Part shown: positions 35,962-44,748 of the stretch, one piece after another
How positions within the stretch are numbered: position 1 is the stretch's first letter
How the letters are laid out: each line of letters starts with the position of its first letter
From: Flavivirga sp. 57AJ16
GTDB lineage: Bacteria > Bacteroidota > Bacteroidia > Flavobacteriales > Flavobacteriaceae
NCBI RefSeq assembly: GCF_028736925.1
Contig: NZ_JAQZAT010000011.1
Span: forward strand, 1-64,000
Direction of reading: 5' to 3'
Length of the DNA: 64,000 bases
The notes under the pieces: model-generated
What the model saw: only the letters and a program-made list of their open reading frames with translations
Database searches by the model: none
What the model was told of the DNA's origin: nothing
Translations under genes and position numbers: made by a program

Positions 35962-38592
35962 TTAAAATTTATATGCTACAGATAATCTCCAGTTAGTTCC
36001 TGGCATAGAAATATAACTGATTTCTTGGTCTGTACCACTCACTCCAGAATTATTTCTTACGGTTCCTATATAGTTAAAATTGTCTGTAATATTATCCACA
36101 TTTAAAGCAAAACTTAGCTTGTTTACCTTGTAATATAGAGCTGCATTTAAACTTTTAAAATCGTCTAACTTTCCATCTTCTTCAGAAGGATCCAGTTTAG
36201 ACGTAAAGACATAACGATCTTTCTGTAAAGACCCCCCAAGTCCTAAACCAAAACCATTTAGTGTGCCTTGCGTAAATTGATATTTTAACCAGGTATTAAA
36301 ATGGTGCAGTGGACCTTGTTGGCGTGTACCCACAATTAAAGGGTTAGTGTCTTCTGTAATTTTAGCATCGATATAAGCATAATTGGCAACAATGTTTAAG
36401 TTGTCTGTTATAGAACCTAATACATCAACCTCTACACCTTTGCTTTGTATTTGCCCACGCTGTATGTTAAACCCTGGATTGTCAGGGTCTGTGGTTAATG
36501 CATTGTTTTTAGTGATATTAAAAACTGCAACTTGAGTAAATAGTTTTTTATCAAACCATTCTTTTTTAACACCTAATTCAATATTATTCCCTCGTAAAGG
36601 CTCAAAACGATTACCATTAACGTCGGTACTAGATTGAGCTACAAACGATTGATCATAAAGAAAGTATACAGATGTGTTTTCTATAGGCTGTATAATCACA
36701 CCAGCTCTTGGTGTAAAAGCATCATCTTTCATCACTTTTCCTCGTCCACCATTTTCATAATGTGTAAATCTACCTCCTAAGGTTACCTGTAACCATTCAT
36801 TAAATTTTATATTATCCTGAATCGTTATAGCTTCCCAAAGTATTTCACTAGGATTTCCCAACAAAATATCTTCTTCATTTAACAAGGCATCAATTTCGGT
36901 GCTTAAACCATATACAGGATTATTAACATCTATAGGCAATACATCACTTGCTTGTGCATATGCGCTTTTAGAAGTTCCTAAACCACCATCAAAGCCTATT
37001 AATAGTTTATGTTCTAGTTTTGCAGTTTTTACATTACCGTTCAAAAATACTTGAGCTGTATTGGTTTTATCCTCACCAGCTAAATAACGATAGTTTCTAG
37101 CCAACATTCCGTTGTCGTCTATACCTGGTGTTGTAGAAGCATAAAATAAGGTCCCTTCACGATTACCAAAAGAAGTTCCTATTTGAGCCGTTAGATTCCA
37201 ATTATTGGATAATTGATGTTGTAAGTTAACAAAACCAAAATTAGAATTAAAGGTATAAGGGTCTTGAGTTGGGTCTTCCAGCATAAAATTTCGAGGTAAA
37301 AATTGACCGTTTTTAGTAGGTAAATTATTAAATGTACCATTTACTACCGCATGGTCGTAATTATATTCTAATGTTAAAGAAGTTTTTTCATTAAAATCAT
37401 AACGAATTACCGGAGCTACAGAAAAACGATTGTTAATTCCGTTATCTAAATAAGTGCCTGAATTTTGATTCATAACATTTAAACGGTAATTAAGCTTTTT
37501 ATCTTTCCCCACAGTACCTCCAACATCTAAAGCTGTTCTAAATAAACCGTAGCTACCTGTACTAAGTGTAATTCCTGCATGTTGTTTTCCTAAAGGTTTT
37601 TTAGTTACCACATTATACATTCCACCGGGTTCTCCCTGTGCCAACATAAAACCTGCTGGACCTTTTATAAACTCTACGCTTTCAACGTAACTCATATCCT
37701 CCTGTAACGCATTAAAGTATCCTGGACTCATACCATTTCTTAGTCTATTTCTTGTAGCTCTGCTACCACGAATACTAAAATCGGTGTACACCCCTACATA
37801 AGGAAATAAGTTAGTAACACCACTAACATTTCTTGAAACATCTGTAATGGTAAATATTTGTTGGTCCTCCATAATAGCACCATCAATAGCAATAATACTT
37901 TGTGGAGTTTCAATAATAGGTGTTTGAATACGAAGTGATTTTGATACTTTTTCTACCTTGTACTGTTTTCGATTCCCAGTTAAAACCACTTCTTGCAAAG
38001 CTTCACTTGTTTCACTTAATGTAAAGTTCACTTTAGTATTGTTGTTTGCAATAATCGTTATTGGTTTACTTTGTTGCTTTAAACCTATAGAACTTGTTAA
38101 AATAATATATTCGCCCTCAGGTACAGAAAAACTAAAAAAACCATTTTCGTCTGTTGTAGTTCCTATTCGAGTTCCTTTTAAGAGTACCGAAACAAAAGAA
38201 GCTGCATTGCCCTCCACTGTAGTAATTTTTCCTGAAACCTGTCCTTTTTCAGCATGGTTTTGTATATGTATGGTATTGCCACGTATGCGGTAGTATATTT
38301 GGTGTTGTACAAACAACTCATTAAGTACTTCTCGCAAAGGTTCTTTACTATAACTTTTTTTAATAAGTCTATCTGTTTTAAACGATGTTGGAGAATAAGA
38401 AAATGTACAACCTACTTGTTCTTCTATTTTTGTTAGTGCACTAGCCAAAGTTTCATTATTAAATGTTAAAGAAACTTCTTTGCCTAAGAGCGTGTTTTGT
38501 GCATTGGTATTTTGGGATGTAAATCCTATTAAAAGAATTATACTTAGTTTTAATACATAGGTATAATATGTATTGATTCTGTAATATTTCAT
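35962..38592 (-). CDS. TonB-dependent siderophore-type receptor with STN domain (FecA-like)
   Basis: The protein has 876 residues, in this order: signal peptide (1-32), STN domain (about 38-112), carboxypeptidase-regulatory-like domain (about 117-195), plug (about 215-345 with SGVTNLFPYVGVYTDFSIRG and GPAGFMLAQGEPGGMYNVVT), then the barrel with terminal WRLSVAYKF. The plug wording is that of siderophore receptors rather than SusC. The STN domain again implies signalling to a FecR protein, encoded 133 bp upstream. Ferric siderophore uptake is the likely role. Confidence 0.94.
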   Translation of the reverse strand: MKYYRINTYYTYVLKLSIILLIGFTSQNTNAQNTLLGKEVSLTFNNETLASALTKIEEQVGCTFSYSPTSFKTDRLIKKSYSKEPLREVLNELFVQHQIYYRIRGNTIHIQNHAEKGQVSGKITTVEGNAASFVSVLLKGTRIGTTTDENGFFSFSVPEGEYIILTSSIGLKQQSKPITIIANNNTKVNFTLSETSEALQEVVLTGNRKQYKVEKVSKSLRIQTPIIETPQSIIAIDGAIMEDQQIFTITDVSRNVSGVTNLFPYVGVYTDFSIRGSRATRNRLRNGMSPGYFNALQEDMSYVESVEFIKGPAGFMLAQGEPGGMYNVVTKKPLGKQHAGITLSTGSYGLFRTALDVGGTVGKDKKLNYRLNVMNQNSGTYLDNGINNRFSVAPVIRYDFNEKTSLTLEYNYDHAVVNGTFNNLPTKNGQFLPRNFMLEDPTQDPYTFNSNFGFVNLQHQLSNNWNLTAQIGTSFGNREGTLFYASTTPGIDDNGMLARNYRYLAGEDKTNTAQVFLNGNVKTAKLEHKLLIGFDGGLGTSKSAYAQASDVLPIDVNNPVYGLSTEIDALLNEEDILLGNPSEILWEAITIQDNIKFNEWLQVTLGGRFTHYENGGRGKVMKDDAFTPRAGVIIQPIENTSVYFLYDQSFVAQSSTDVNGNRFEPLRGNNIELGVKKEWFDKKLFTQVAVFNITKNNALTTDPDNPGFNIQRGQIQSKGVEVDVLGSITDNLNIVANYAYIDAKITEDTNPLIVGTRQQGPLHHFNTWLKYQFTQGTLNGFGLGLGGSLQKDRYVFTSKLDPSEEDGKLDDFKSLNAALYYKVNKLSFALNVDNITDNFNYIGTVRNNSGVSGTDQEISYISMPGTNWRLSVAYKF

Positions 38593-38641
38593 ATTTTTGT
38601 AAAAAATGTTAATTTAATTTTGTGTTGAATGACATTCATTC

Positions 38642-38671
38642 CCAGTATGTAGTTTGGACACGGCATACTGG
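38642..38671. promoter_or_regulatory. Hairpin in the fecR-receptor intergenic region
   Basis: CCAGTATG (38642-38649) pairs with CATACTGG (38664-38671), followed on the plus strand by TTTTTTTATTT. On the plus strand it looks like a terminator, but no plus-strand gene precedes it. It may instead be a leader structure of the receptor mRNA. Confidence 0.4.
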
Positions 38672-38725
38672 TTTTTTTATTTGATATATTGTTTTTATTT
38701 CATTTTATAAGTATTTGATTTTAGG

Positions 38726-39649
38726 TTAATAAATGATAATCTCTTTTTCATTATGGGTATAATTAAATTTTAAAACAAAACTTAAATCTTCTAAAAGGGT
38801 TTTTAGGGTTGGTTTTTTATATGTTCCTCTATACTGAGCTTTTTTTAAATCTTCTCTTTCAATGCGAATGCTTATACCATATTTACGCTCCATTTTACGT
38901 GCAATAGAAACAAAAGGTTCATTCTCAAAAATGAATTGATGATATACCCAAGCACTATACTTTTCAGGGTTTACAATGCTTTTGGTAAGTTTATCATCTT
39001 TTATTACAATTTGTTCTTTAGGAGTTAAAATAACACCCATATCTTCATGAAGCCCTTTTTGATAGAACAATACTTTCCCTTCTTTTAAGGTTAATTTATT
39101 GTTTTCGTTTTGGTAAGCGGAAAGATTAAATTTGGTTCCTAAAACTTTGGTAACAGACTCCATAGTGGTAATGGTAAAAGGATGTAGGGAATCTTTAGCA
39201 ACTTCAAAAAAAGCCTCACCATCAAGAGTTACTTTTCTATTTTCTGTATTAAATTTATTAGATAACTTAAGTGTAGTGGCCGAGTTTAAAGTGATTTTGG
39301 TACCATCTTTAAGTAAAATTGTTTTTAGTTCTCCAATACCTGTACTATAAGTAATACTGCTATTGATGATGGTTAAATAAGTAGTTATTCCTATTAAAAT
39401 AAGTACAGAAGCTACTATAGCCAACACTTTATTAGGTTTTAACTTTTTAGTTTGATGTCTTGGAATATGTTTTTTGGTTTCTTTTATTTTATTCCAAATG
39501 TTAGATCCTGTATCGGAAGAAATTATCACCTCTTGATGCTCGTCTTCAACCCCTCCTTCTACCTCCAACCATGTTTCAACAGCCTTTATTTCTATATCAG
39601 AACAATCTCCGTTGCTATACTTTTTTAATAATTCTGGTGTTACTTCCAT
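38726..39649 (-). CDS. FecR family anti-sigma factor (iron locus)
   Basis: This 307-residue protein has a short cytoplasmic part (1-75), a membrane helix (about 75-97, VLAIVASVLILIGITTYLTI) and a FecR domain (GIGELKTILLKDGTKITLNS, GEAFFEVAKDSLHPFTITT). It pairs with the receptor downstream and with the ECF factor encoded upstream on the same strand. The usual close sigma-FecR spacing is lost: 522 bp separate them, and a 224-bp repeat lies in this gap. Confidence 0.93.
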   Translation of the reverse strand: MEVTPELLKKYSNGDCSDIEIKAVETWLEVEGGVEDEHQEVIISSDTGSNIWNKIKETKKHIPRHQTKKLKPNKVLAIVASVLILIGITTYLTIINSSITYSTGIGELKTILLKDGTKITLNSATTLKLSNKFNTENRKVTLDGEAFFEVAKDSLHPFTITTMESVTKVLGTKFNLSAYQNENNKLTLKEGKVLFYQKGLHEDMGVILTPKEQIVIKDDKLTKSIVNPEKYSAWVYHQFIFENEPFVSIARKMERKYGISIRIEREDLKKAQYRGTYKKPTLKTLLEDLSFVLKFNYTHNEKEIIIY

Positions 39650-39836
39650 TTCATCGTTTTAGACTTACATATATAAAAACGAAAAAAAGGTAGGGGGAGT
39701 CCTAGTTGATTTTTAAAAAAATATTACACGTTGTGCTTTAGGTTATTTATAAACTAATTGTCTTGTCGAATTGAGTAATTTTTTGAAATGAAATGAAATG
39801 AAGAAAATAGTATCGATATATATTTCGAAACATTAG

Positions 39837-40060
39837 TGTCCGACTAAAGACGTAAGACCGCTTCGCTATTGGAACCAAGAACAAAGACTTGATTGTAACT
39901 AACTGACAAACAGAGACACCACTATTGTTTTACATCCAGAAACCTAAATATTTCTTGATTGTTTTTACCAGTATTAAAAGCAAGGTGTCTAATCTGTAAT
40001 GCTTTTACTTTTACTATTATTGATGGGCTTCTAATTATAGTCAACAGTTTTTATCGGACA
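39837..40060. repeat. 220-bp dispersed repeat with TGTCCGA ends, copy 2
   Basis: Second copy of the element at 34382-34600, in the same orientation, with the same TGTCCGACTAAAGAC and TTTTTATCGGACA ends. It separates the sigma-factor gene from fecR. The two copies bracket fecR, the receptor and the PepSY gene. Confidence 0.8.
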
Positions 40061-40171
40061 ACCATAATTTCGAAAGAAAAAAGGATTCTCGATACTAGTT
40101 TTAAGTCGTAGCAAGTTTAAAATTCACTCGACCTTAGATATTGTATCTCGAATGAAACAGATTTAAAAAAA

Positions 40172-40699
40172 TTAGAGAATAGGCTCTAGGTGCTCTTTTA
40201 TAAAAGATAAAGCTTTGGTAAGGTGATTTTTTACCGTTTTTTGAGAAATACTTAAACGAATAGCAATTTCATTTGTAGTTAAATGCTCTTCTCTGCTCAA
40301 GCGATATACTTCTTGGCATTTACAAGGTAATTGGTCTACTACCAATTCCAAATCATCTTCCAAAAATTTGTGCATGGCTAAATTGTGTGTAAAAATATCT
40401 GAATCAAAATTTTGGCCTTTGCATAAATTACAATCACTTACTGTTCTACATTGTGATTTAGCCATTTTACGATAGTAATCCACTATTTTTGATTTTGTAG
40501 ATTTTAGTAAATAATTCTCTGTCCCTTTTGTAACCACAAAATCTTCTTTATATTTCCAAAGAGAAATAAAAACATCGTGTACTATTTCCTCAGAAACTTC
40601 TACATTTTTGGTTTTTGAGTAACATAGAATGTATAATTTTTTCCAATACTTTTGGTAGAGCTTTTCAAAGATAAATTCTTCTTTAAGAGGAAGTGACAT
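40172..40699 (-). CDS. ECF RNA polymerase sigma factor (FecI-like, iron locus)
   Basis: The 175-residue protein has region 2 (LYQKYWKKLYILCYSKTKNV then EEIVHDVFISLWKYKEDF) and region 4 (LPCKCQEVYRLSREEHLTTN then EIAIRLSISQKTVKNHLTKA). A cysteine cluster between the regions (CRTVSDCNLC, about residues 84-93) is unusual for this family and could bind metal or respond to redox state. It likely drives the receptor and PepSY genes when the FecR partner is triggered. Confidence 0.92.
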   Translation of the reverse strand: MSLPLKEEFIFEKLYQKYWKKLYILCYSKTKNVEVSEEIVHDVFISLWKYKEDFVVTKGTENYLLKSTKSKIVDYYRKMAKSQCRTVSDCNLCKGQNFDSDIFTHNLAMHKFLEDDLELVVDQLPCKCQEVYRLSREEHLTTNEIAIRLSISQKTVKNHLTKALSFIKEHLEPIL

Positions 40700-40734
40700 T
40701 GTTTAAGTATTAAAAATCTATTTTATGTAGACTT

Positions 40735-40897
40735 ATACCAATTATGAATTAAAATACGCTATTCAAACTCATTCATTAATTCGTTTTTTCTCTTTACTCT
40801 TCATTTCCATAGCTTAGGCTATGCAAATAACTCGCAGCAGGCTAAAACAAATAAGCAATGTCGTTTTCTGTTGCTCATTTTAATTCATAATTGGTAT
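40735..40897. repeat. MITE-like family I, copy 2
   Basis: Same 163-bp length and terminal inverted repeats as 15234-15396, but in opposite orientation. It lies 35 bp upstream of the sigma-factor start, so it could affect that gene's promoter. Confidence 0.85.
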
Positions 40898-40992
40898 TAA
40901 ATATAAACCGCAAATATACACTATTTAGATTTGTTTTAAATAAAACTAAGCAATTTTCTCTTTGGAAATATAATGAACTTACCCACAACAAG

Positions 40993-41220
40993 TTATTTTA
41001 TTTGATACACATACTTTTTACTAGACGACAAGGTGCGAAGTACCAAACCTGCTTTTAGCAATACATCTAAACTGCTGTACGCAGATGTTAAACTAATTTT
41101 ATAACCAATGCTTTTTAAATAGCCCCATAGCTGTGTGGCATCCGTAGCCTTTGTATCTTTTTTTAAGGCTGTTACTACCCAATATCTTTGAGGAATGTTT
41201 CGTAAACCTTTTATTTTGTT
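40993..41220 (-). pseudogene. Winged-helix-like fragment lacking a start codon
   Basis: The minus-strand frame reads RYWVVTALKKDTKATDATQL, then WGYLKSIGYKISLTSAYSSL and DVLLKAGLVLRTLSSSKKYV before a TAA at 40993. This looks like a winged helix with a Fur-like or ArsR-like recognition helix. A TAA lies in frame directly upstream (41221-41223) and there is no ATG, GTG or TTG at a sensible place, so it is probably a remnant truncated at the island edge. Confidence 0.5.
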
Positions 41221-41265
41221 TTAAATGAATTTATTTGGCATCAAACAAAATGCATAAAAACAAAA

Positions 41266-41333
41266 AACACTGATAATCATACAATTAATAGTGTTTTTAT
41301 TTTTCCTATTTCTAGGTTCGTCGGGGTGGCAGG
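41266..41333. repeat. Attachment-site-like repeat with tRNA 3' end, left copy
   Basis: The stretch from AACACTGATAATCATAC to GTTCGTCGGGGTGGCAGG matches 55271-55338. The last 29 bp (from CCTATTTCTAGG onward) are identical in the two copies. Read on the minus strand the end is CCTGCCACCCCGACGAAC, the T-arm/acceptor 3' portion of a tRNA. The tRNA body is absent. tRNA-Pro is a plausible source (from memory of Bacteroidota tRNA-Pro ends, not checked). Confidence 0.7.
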
Positions 41334-41651
41334 CTTATCTTAAATACCCCTACCAACTATGCTTACTGTCATTTTGTGATTTTTATTCTTTAATGCACAC
41401 CTAACCGTACACCAAGACTTTCAAAAGAACATTAGAAGTAAAATTTACTCCTGTTTGATTACATAAAGATACAAATTTCAGGTATTAAAACTTTTCAAGT
41501 GATTGCTATAGGATTCGAACCAATCTCGAACCCTCTATGTTTGCTATAAATTGTGTATCAAAACTTGCACTTGTTGACCGAAATAGACATATTTTGGATT
41601 CTTGTCTAACACAAATTTAAAATAATTTATTTAATGTCATTTTTTATATAA
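41334..41651. other. Intergenic with a second tRNA T-arm-like fragment
   Basis: There is no gene. On the minus strand around 41507-41530 the sequence GATTGGTTCGAATCCTATAG has a T-arm-like loop (GGTTCGAATCC) but no anticodon arm or acceptor partner. It may be another old attachment-site scar. The rest is AT-rich sequence downstream of the hipT-like gene. Confidence 0.35.
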
Positions 41652-42635
41652 TTAATTTCTTAACATCTTTTTTAATCTTGTTTGATAAGCTTGCTTAAAA
41701 TTTCTCTTAATTTTGTCGTTTAAATATGAAGCATCTATAAGCTCAATTACTTTCTTTTCTTGGCTTGTAAGACTAAAATAGACCTTTTGAACCTGCTTAA
41801 TTGAAATACCGGATAATTCTCCCAATTTAAAAAACTGCTCTTTTATTCTCCCTGAAGTCAAATTTGTCGGCAAAAGGCCGTCTTCTAAAGCAAAATCCTT
41901 ATCATCTATATGTATTCTGCTATTTAACAAATCGTAAGCTGGACTTAATTTAAAATCTCCCATTGGGGTTTCTATTAGTGAGAAATTTTTAAAATGAGCA
42001 TCGCCGTTACTCACTAAATAATTAAATAAAATAAGTCTAAATAGTTTAATAGCTTCTATTTGATATGCAGGTACATAAACCTTTAAAAGCTGAAACAATT
42101 CCAAATAACTTCCTAAATATTTATAGTTTTCTGAATGTGTCTGAGATGTTCTATGCGCTAATGTTGCGAAATCCTCTTGGGCCAATTTTTGACCGTTTTC
42201 TTGTACATCAAAGCGCTTTGTTAAATAGACAGGCTCTCCATTTTTAAAAAACATCAAGGCATTTTCTGCCGTTTCAATTCCAAATACTTGTGATGCAATT
42301 TGCATTGTCAAATGTTCATTGGCAGGCATTTGATCAGTATGCTTGGCAACACTAGGTATTGGTTTTAAAATATAAGTACCTTGCTCATTATCCTTAATTA
42401 ATCGTATTTTATTCTTATCAAGTAACACGGAAAACTTTTCCTGAACACCAGATATTGACATTTGCATTTGATTATCATTAAATAATTCTGCATCAATTTT
42501 ACTCGCTGGTGAATTATAATTAAGGATAGGGCTAACCTTTCTTCCATTGAAAACATGCTTTAAAGTTAAATTGCTGTATTCTGAATATCCTTCCTTTAAA
42601 ATTCCAGGGCAATATTTTATTTCTGGTATACTCAT
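41652..42635 (-). CDS. HipT-like toxin kinase (HipA family without the N-terminal subdomain)
   Basis: This 327-residue kinase lacks the first 100 residues of classical HipA (about 440). Readable features: the SIS motif at S60-I61-S62 in the Gly-rich loop region (MSISGVQEKFSVLL), substrate lysine K91 (TYILKP), catalytic loop NGDAHFKN with D212, and metal-binding D235 (SPAYDLLNS). In E. coli HipT the corresponding residues are S57/S59, D210 and D233, and it phosphorylates tryptophanyl-tRNA synthetase (known for that system, not shown here). Its ATG directly abuts the stop of the HipS-like gene. Confidence 0.9.
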   Translation of the reverse strand: MSIPEIKYCPGILKEGYSEYSNLTLKHVFNGRKVSPILNYNSPASKIDAELFNDNQMQMSISGVQEKFSVLLDKNKIRLIKDNEQGTYILKPIPSVAKHTDQMPANEHLTMQIASQVFGIETAENALMFFKNGEPVYLTKRFDVQENGQKLAQEDFATLAHRTSQTHSENYKYLGSYLELFQLLKVYVPAYQIEAIKLFRLILFNYLVSNGDAHFKNFSLIETPMGDFKLSPAYDLLNSRIHIDDKDFALEDGLLPTNLTSGRIKEQFFKLGELSGISIKQVQKVYFSLTSQEKKVIELIDASYLNDKIKRNFKQAYQTRLKKMLRN

Positions 42636-42959
42636 TTAACTTGTTCTTTTAACTTTTATAGCTCCAATGGTATCATTATTAGCAACGGAAAGTAGCAACC
42701 CAAAAAAGTCGCTTGAATCAATTCTAAGATTAAAACATACTACTTGCTTATTCTTTCCTTCTGGAAGCATATTATAAAAAAAAGGGAAAAGAAATTCTGA
42801 TTGATATTCTTGCTTGTTCTTAGACAAAGTTAAGCTTATAGCTGGTTTATCTGAGTTTACAAACCAGGCATCATCATATTTAAAAGTAAAACTCCCATCA
42901 TCTAATTGAGTTATAATCCCAGCTAACTCATTTTTATAAAAAACCTTACCCTTTCTCAT
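42636..42959 (-). CDS. HipS-like protein (free HipA N-terminal subdomain 1)
   Basis: The 107-residue protein corresponds to the N-terminal subdomain of HipA: GKVFYKNELAGIITQLDDGS, FTFKYDDAW, ISLTLSKNKQEYQSEFLFPF, FYNMLPEGKNKQ and GAIKVK. In HipBST systems this piece is encoded separately and acts as the antitoxin against HipT. It starts 9 bp after hipB and ends exactly where hipT begins. A split caused by a single stop mutation is less likely, because the downstream frame has its own ATG at the domain boundary and the order and sizes match known HipBST. Confidence 0.87.
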   Translation of the reverse strand: MRKGKVFYKNELAGIITQLDDGSFTFKYDDAWFVNSDKPAISLTLSKNKQEYQSEFLFPFFYNMLPEGKNKQVVCFNLRIDSSDFFGLLLSVANNDTIGAIKVKRTS

Positions 42960-42968
42960 CTATTATCC

Positions 42969-43175
42969 TTAATTTGATTTAACTTGAAATGTAAGCTCAA
43001 GCCCCAAAGCATCTGCCAACTTTCCCAATGTTTCTACTGTGGGGTTGCCTTTTCCACTCTCAAAAGCTTTTAACGTACGGAGCCCTACCCCTGAAATGTC
43101 TGCCAACATTTCTTGAGTAACTTGAAGAGTTTCTCTTCGCCTCTTAATTATTTTTATTAGACTCTCAAAGTGCAT
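42969..43175 (-). CDS. HipB-like XRE antitoxin/repressor
   Basis: This 68-residue XRE helix-turn-helix protein reads IIKRRRETLQVTQEMLADIS, GVGLRTLKAFESGKGNPTVE and TLGKLADALGLELTFQV. The TLGKLADALGLEL ending is typical of HipB. It is the first gene of the tripartite operon. Its start codon lies inside one of three similar near-palindromic sites, which implies autorepression. Confidence 0.92.
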   Translation of the reverse strand: MHFESLIKIIKRRRETLQVTQEMLADISGVGLRTLKAFESGKGNPTVETLGKLADALGLELTFQVKSN

Positions 43176-43309
43176 TATACTGCTCTTTTTTTACAAATAT
43201 AAACATTATTTTTAATTGTATAGAAAAAAGTGTACTATACTACACTTTTTAAGAGTAAACCCTAAACTTCATTTAGTAAATCACTCAAAAGTGTTATAAA
43301 ATGCACTTG
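43167..43309 (-). promoter_or_regulatory. hipB promoter with three phased operator-like sites
   Basis: Three 22-bp sites of the form AAAGTGTA-N6-TACACTTT start at 43167 (overlapping the hipB ATG), 43227 (perfect arms, ten bases each) and 43288. Their spacing is 60 and 61 bp. Between the first two, the minus strand has TATATTTG (43194-43201), a -7 box. The middle site would abut the -33 region and the first covers the transcription start and ATG, a good layout for cooperative repression by HipB. Confidence 0.75.
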
Positions 43310-43613
43310 ACTAAAATTTAAGATTGAATTAAAAAAGACTGAAAATTAATGTAGATTTTTAGTCAACTATAATTATGCAAATTGATTTCAATTCCTTAAT
43401 TGTTAAAAACAATTCACAGGAGTGCTACGTATTTCGCCATGGTGCGAGCGTTGCGACCTTATTATTAATTATTTTTGGATAGTAAATATTTTCCCAATGT
43501 AGCCTATTCCAACTAATACAAAAGAATTTACCCTTAATAATTTCATGTTAAAAAAAGAAATAATTATAATTTCGTTAGAATTTAATTTTTGAACATAATA
43601 ACATACATCAGGT
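43310..43613. other. Intergenic between hipB operators and the phosphatase locus
   Basis: No gene or strong terminator. TTGACTAAAA (43307) and TTTTTAGTCAA (to 43366) form an inverted repeat of about 10 bp across some 38 bp. Its role is unknown. Confidence 0.35.
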
Positions 43614-44699
43614 CTATAATCTTAGTGGCACTCCCATTTTTGAATCTTTATCTTCAATTCCTAAAATTTTAGCTATCGTAGGAGCTATTTGGCTAGTAAA
43701 GAATTGTCCATTTTTTTCTTCACCAAATTCTTTCAAATGAGGTCCTAAAATAGCAATCCAGGCTTGGTCGTCACCTTCTGCACTTCCCCAACCATGATCT
43801 GTCCACAGTGCTCCTTCCTTAATACCTTTGCCCCTTCCATGGTCAGTTGCCAGTATAAAGTAAGTGTTATCTTTGTAATAGTTATCATTTTGAACAAAAT
43901 CCCATAAATCTGCAATTAAGGAATCTGTATTATTTAGTGATTTGATGTAATTATCGAATCGTCCTTGGTGAGCAAAATCATCAGTTTCCCCGTATGAAAT
44001 AAAAACCAATTTGGGATGTTTCTTTTTGACATATTCTTTGGCATAATGGTGTGTAAACAAATCAAATCTCACACTTTCCCACAAAATCGGTGCTTGTTGT
44101 TGTATTTCATTTAAAAAAATTTCTTTTTGGCTTAAATCACCTGTTGCGTTCATAAATCCGGCATTTACGGGAATACCACTTCGCTTATCATTTATGATGT
44201 AGGGAAAAACATCCCAACTACAAAATGCTGCAACTTTACCTTTATAGGCTTCCGTCTCATTTGCTTTTTCTAGAATGGTAACATTTTTGTTGTAAATTTT
44301 ATCATTACTATTTATGTTTTCATCATCTGCATAGCCTGTTAAAATTTCATTATAACCAGGATATGAAAACGCCATTTTGTTGGTTAAATTTACCTTGCTA
44401 TTTTTATTTCTGTTACCATAAACTTTACCTTTTTTTGAAATTGTATCCCAAAAAAAAGGCATTAGCAATGTTCTATTTTCTTCCATTGAATTGCCAACAA
44501 ACTTCTCATTTAATAGTTTTTTATTCTCTGAATAGTCGCTATTTATTAATGCTGTATCTATGCCTTTGAAGACCTCTTGCCATCTAACCCCATCTAAGGT
44601 GATTAAAAATACATTTGGTCTTTCATCTTTATTTTTCTTTTCGCATGATACCAATAGTACTACAAAAAATGAGATTAATAGCAAAAATGATTTTTTCAT
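43614..44699 (-). CDS. Alkaline-phosphatase-superfamily phosphodiesterase lipoprotein
   Basis: This 361-residue protein has a lipobox-like end VSC (about residue 19). The core has VFLITLDGVRWQEVFKGID (metal site and probable nucleophile region), KLVFISYGETDDFAHQGRFD (metal ligands) and FILATDHGRGKG (last metal site). The pattern fits the nucleotide pyrophosphatase/phosphodiesterase or sulfatase-like branch rather than PhoA. Likely exported, acting on phosphodiesters. It is last in the minus-strand phosphate operon, 49 bp after an alkaline phosphatase. Confidence 0.85.
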   Translation of the reverse strand: MKKSFLLLISFFVVLLVSCEKKNKDERPNVFLITLDGVRWQEVFKGIDTALINSDYSENKKLLNEKFVGNSMEENRTLLMPFFWDTISKKGKVYGNRNKNSKVNLTNKMAFSYPGYNEILTGYADDENINSNDKIYNKNVTILEKANETEAYKGKVAAFCSWDVFPYIINDKRSGIPVNAGFMNATGDLSQKEIFLNEIQQQAPILWESVRFDLFTHHYAKEYVKKKHPKLVFISYGETDDFAHQGRFDNYIKSLNNTDSLIADLWDFVQNDNYYKDNTYFILATDHGRGKGIKEGALWTDHGWGSAEGDDQAWIAILGPHLKEFGEEKNGQFFTSQIAPTIAKILGIEDKDSKMGVPLRL

Positions 44700-44748
44700 C
44701 TTGAAATTCTTCGTTTTAATTATTTTATGGATTTGTAATAATACTAAT

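Noticed and set aside
41491-41545. Possible tRNA gene from the GGTTCGAATCC loop
   Set aside because: Only a T-arm-like loop is present; no anticodon arm, D arm or matching acceptor stem. Kept only as a possible attachment scar.
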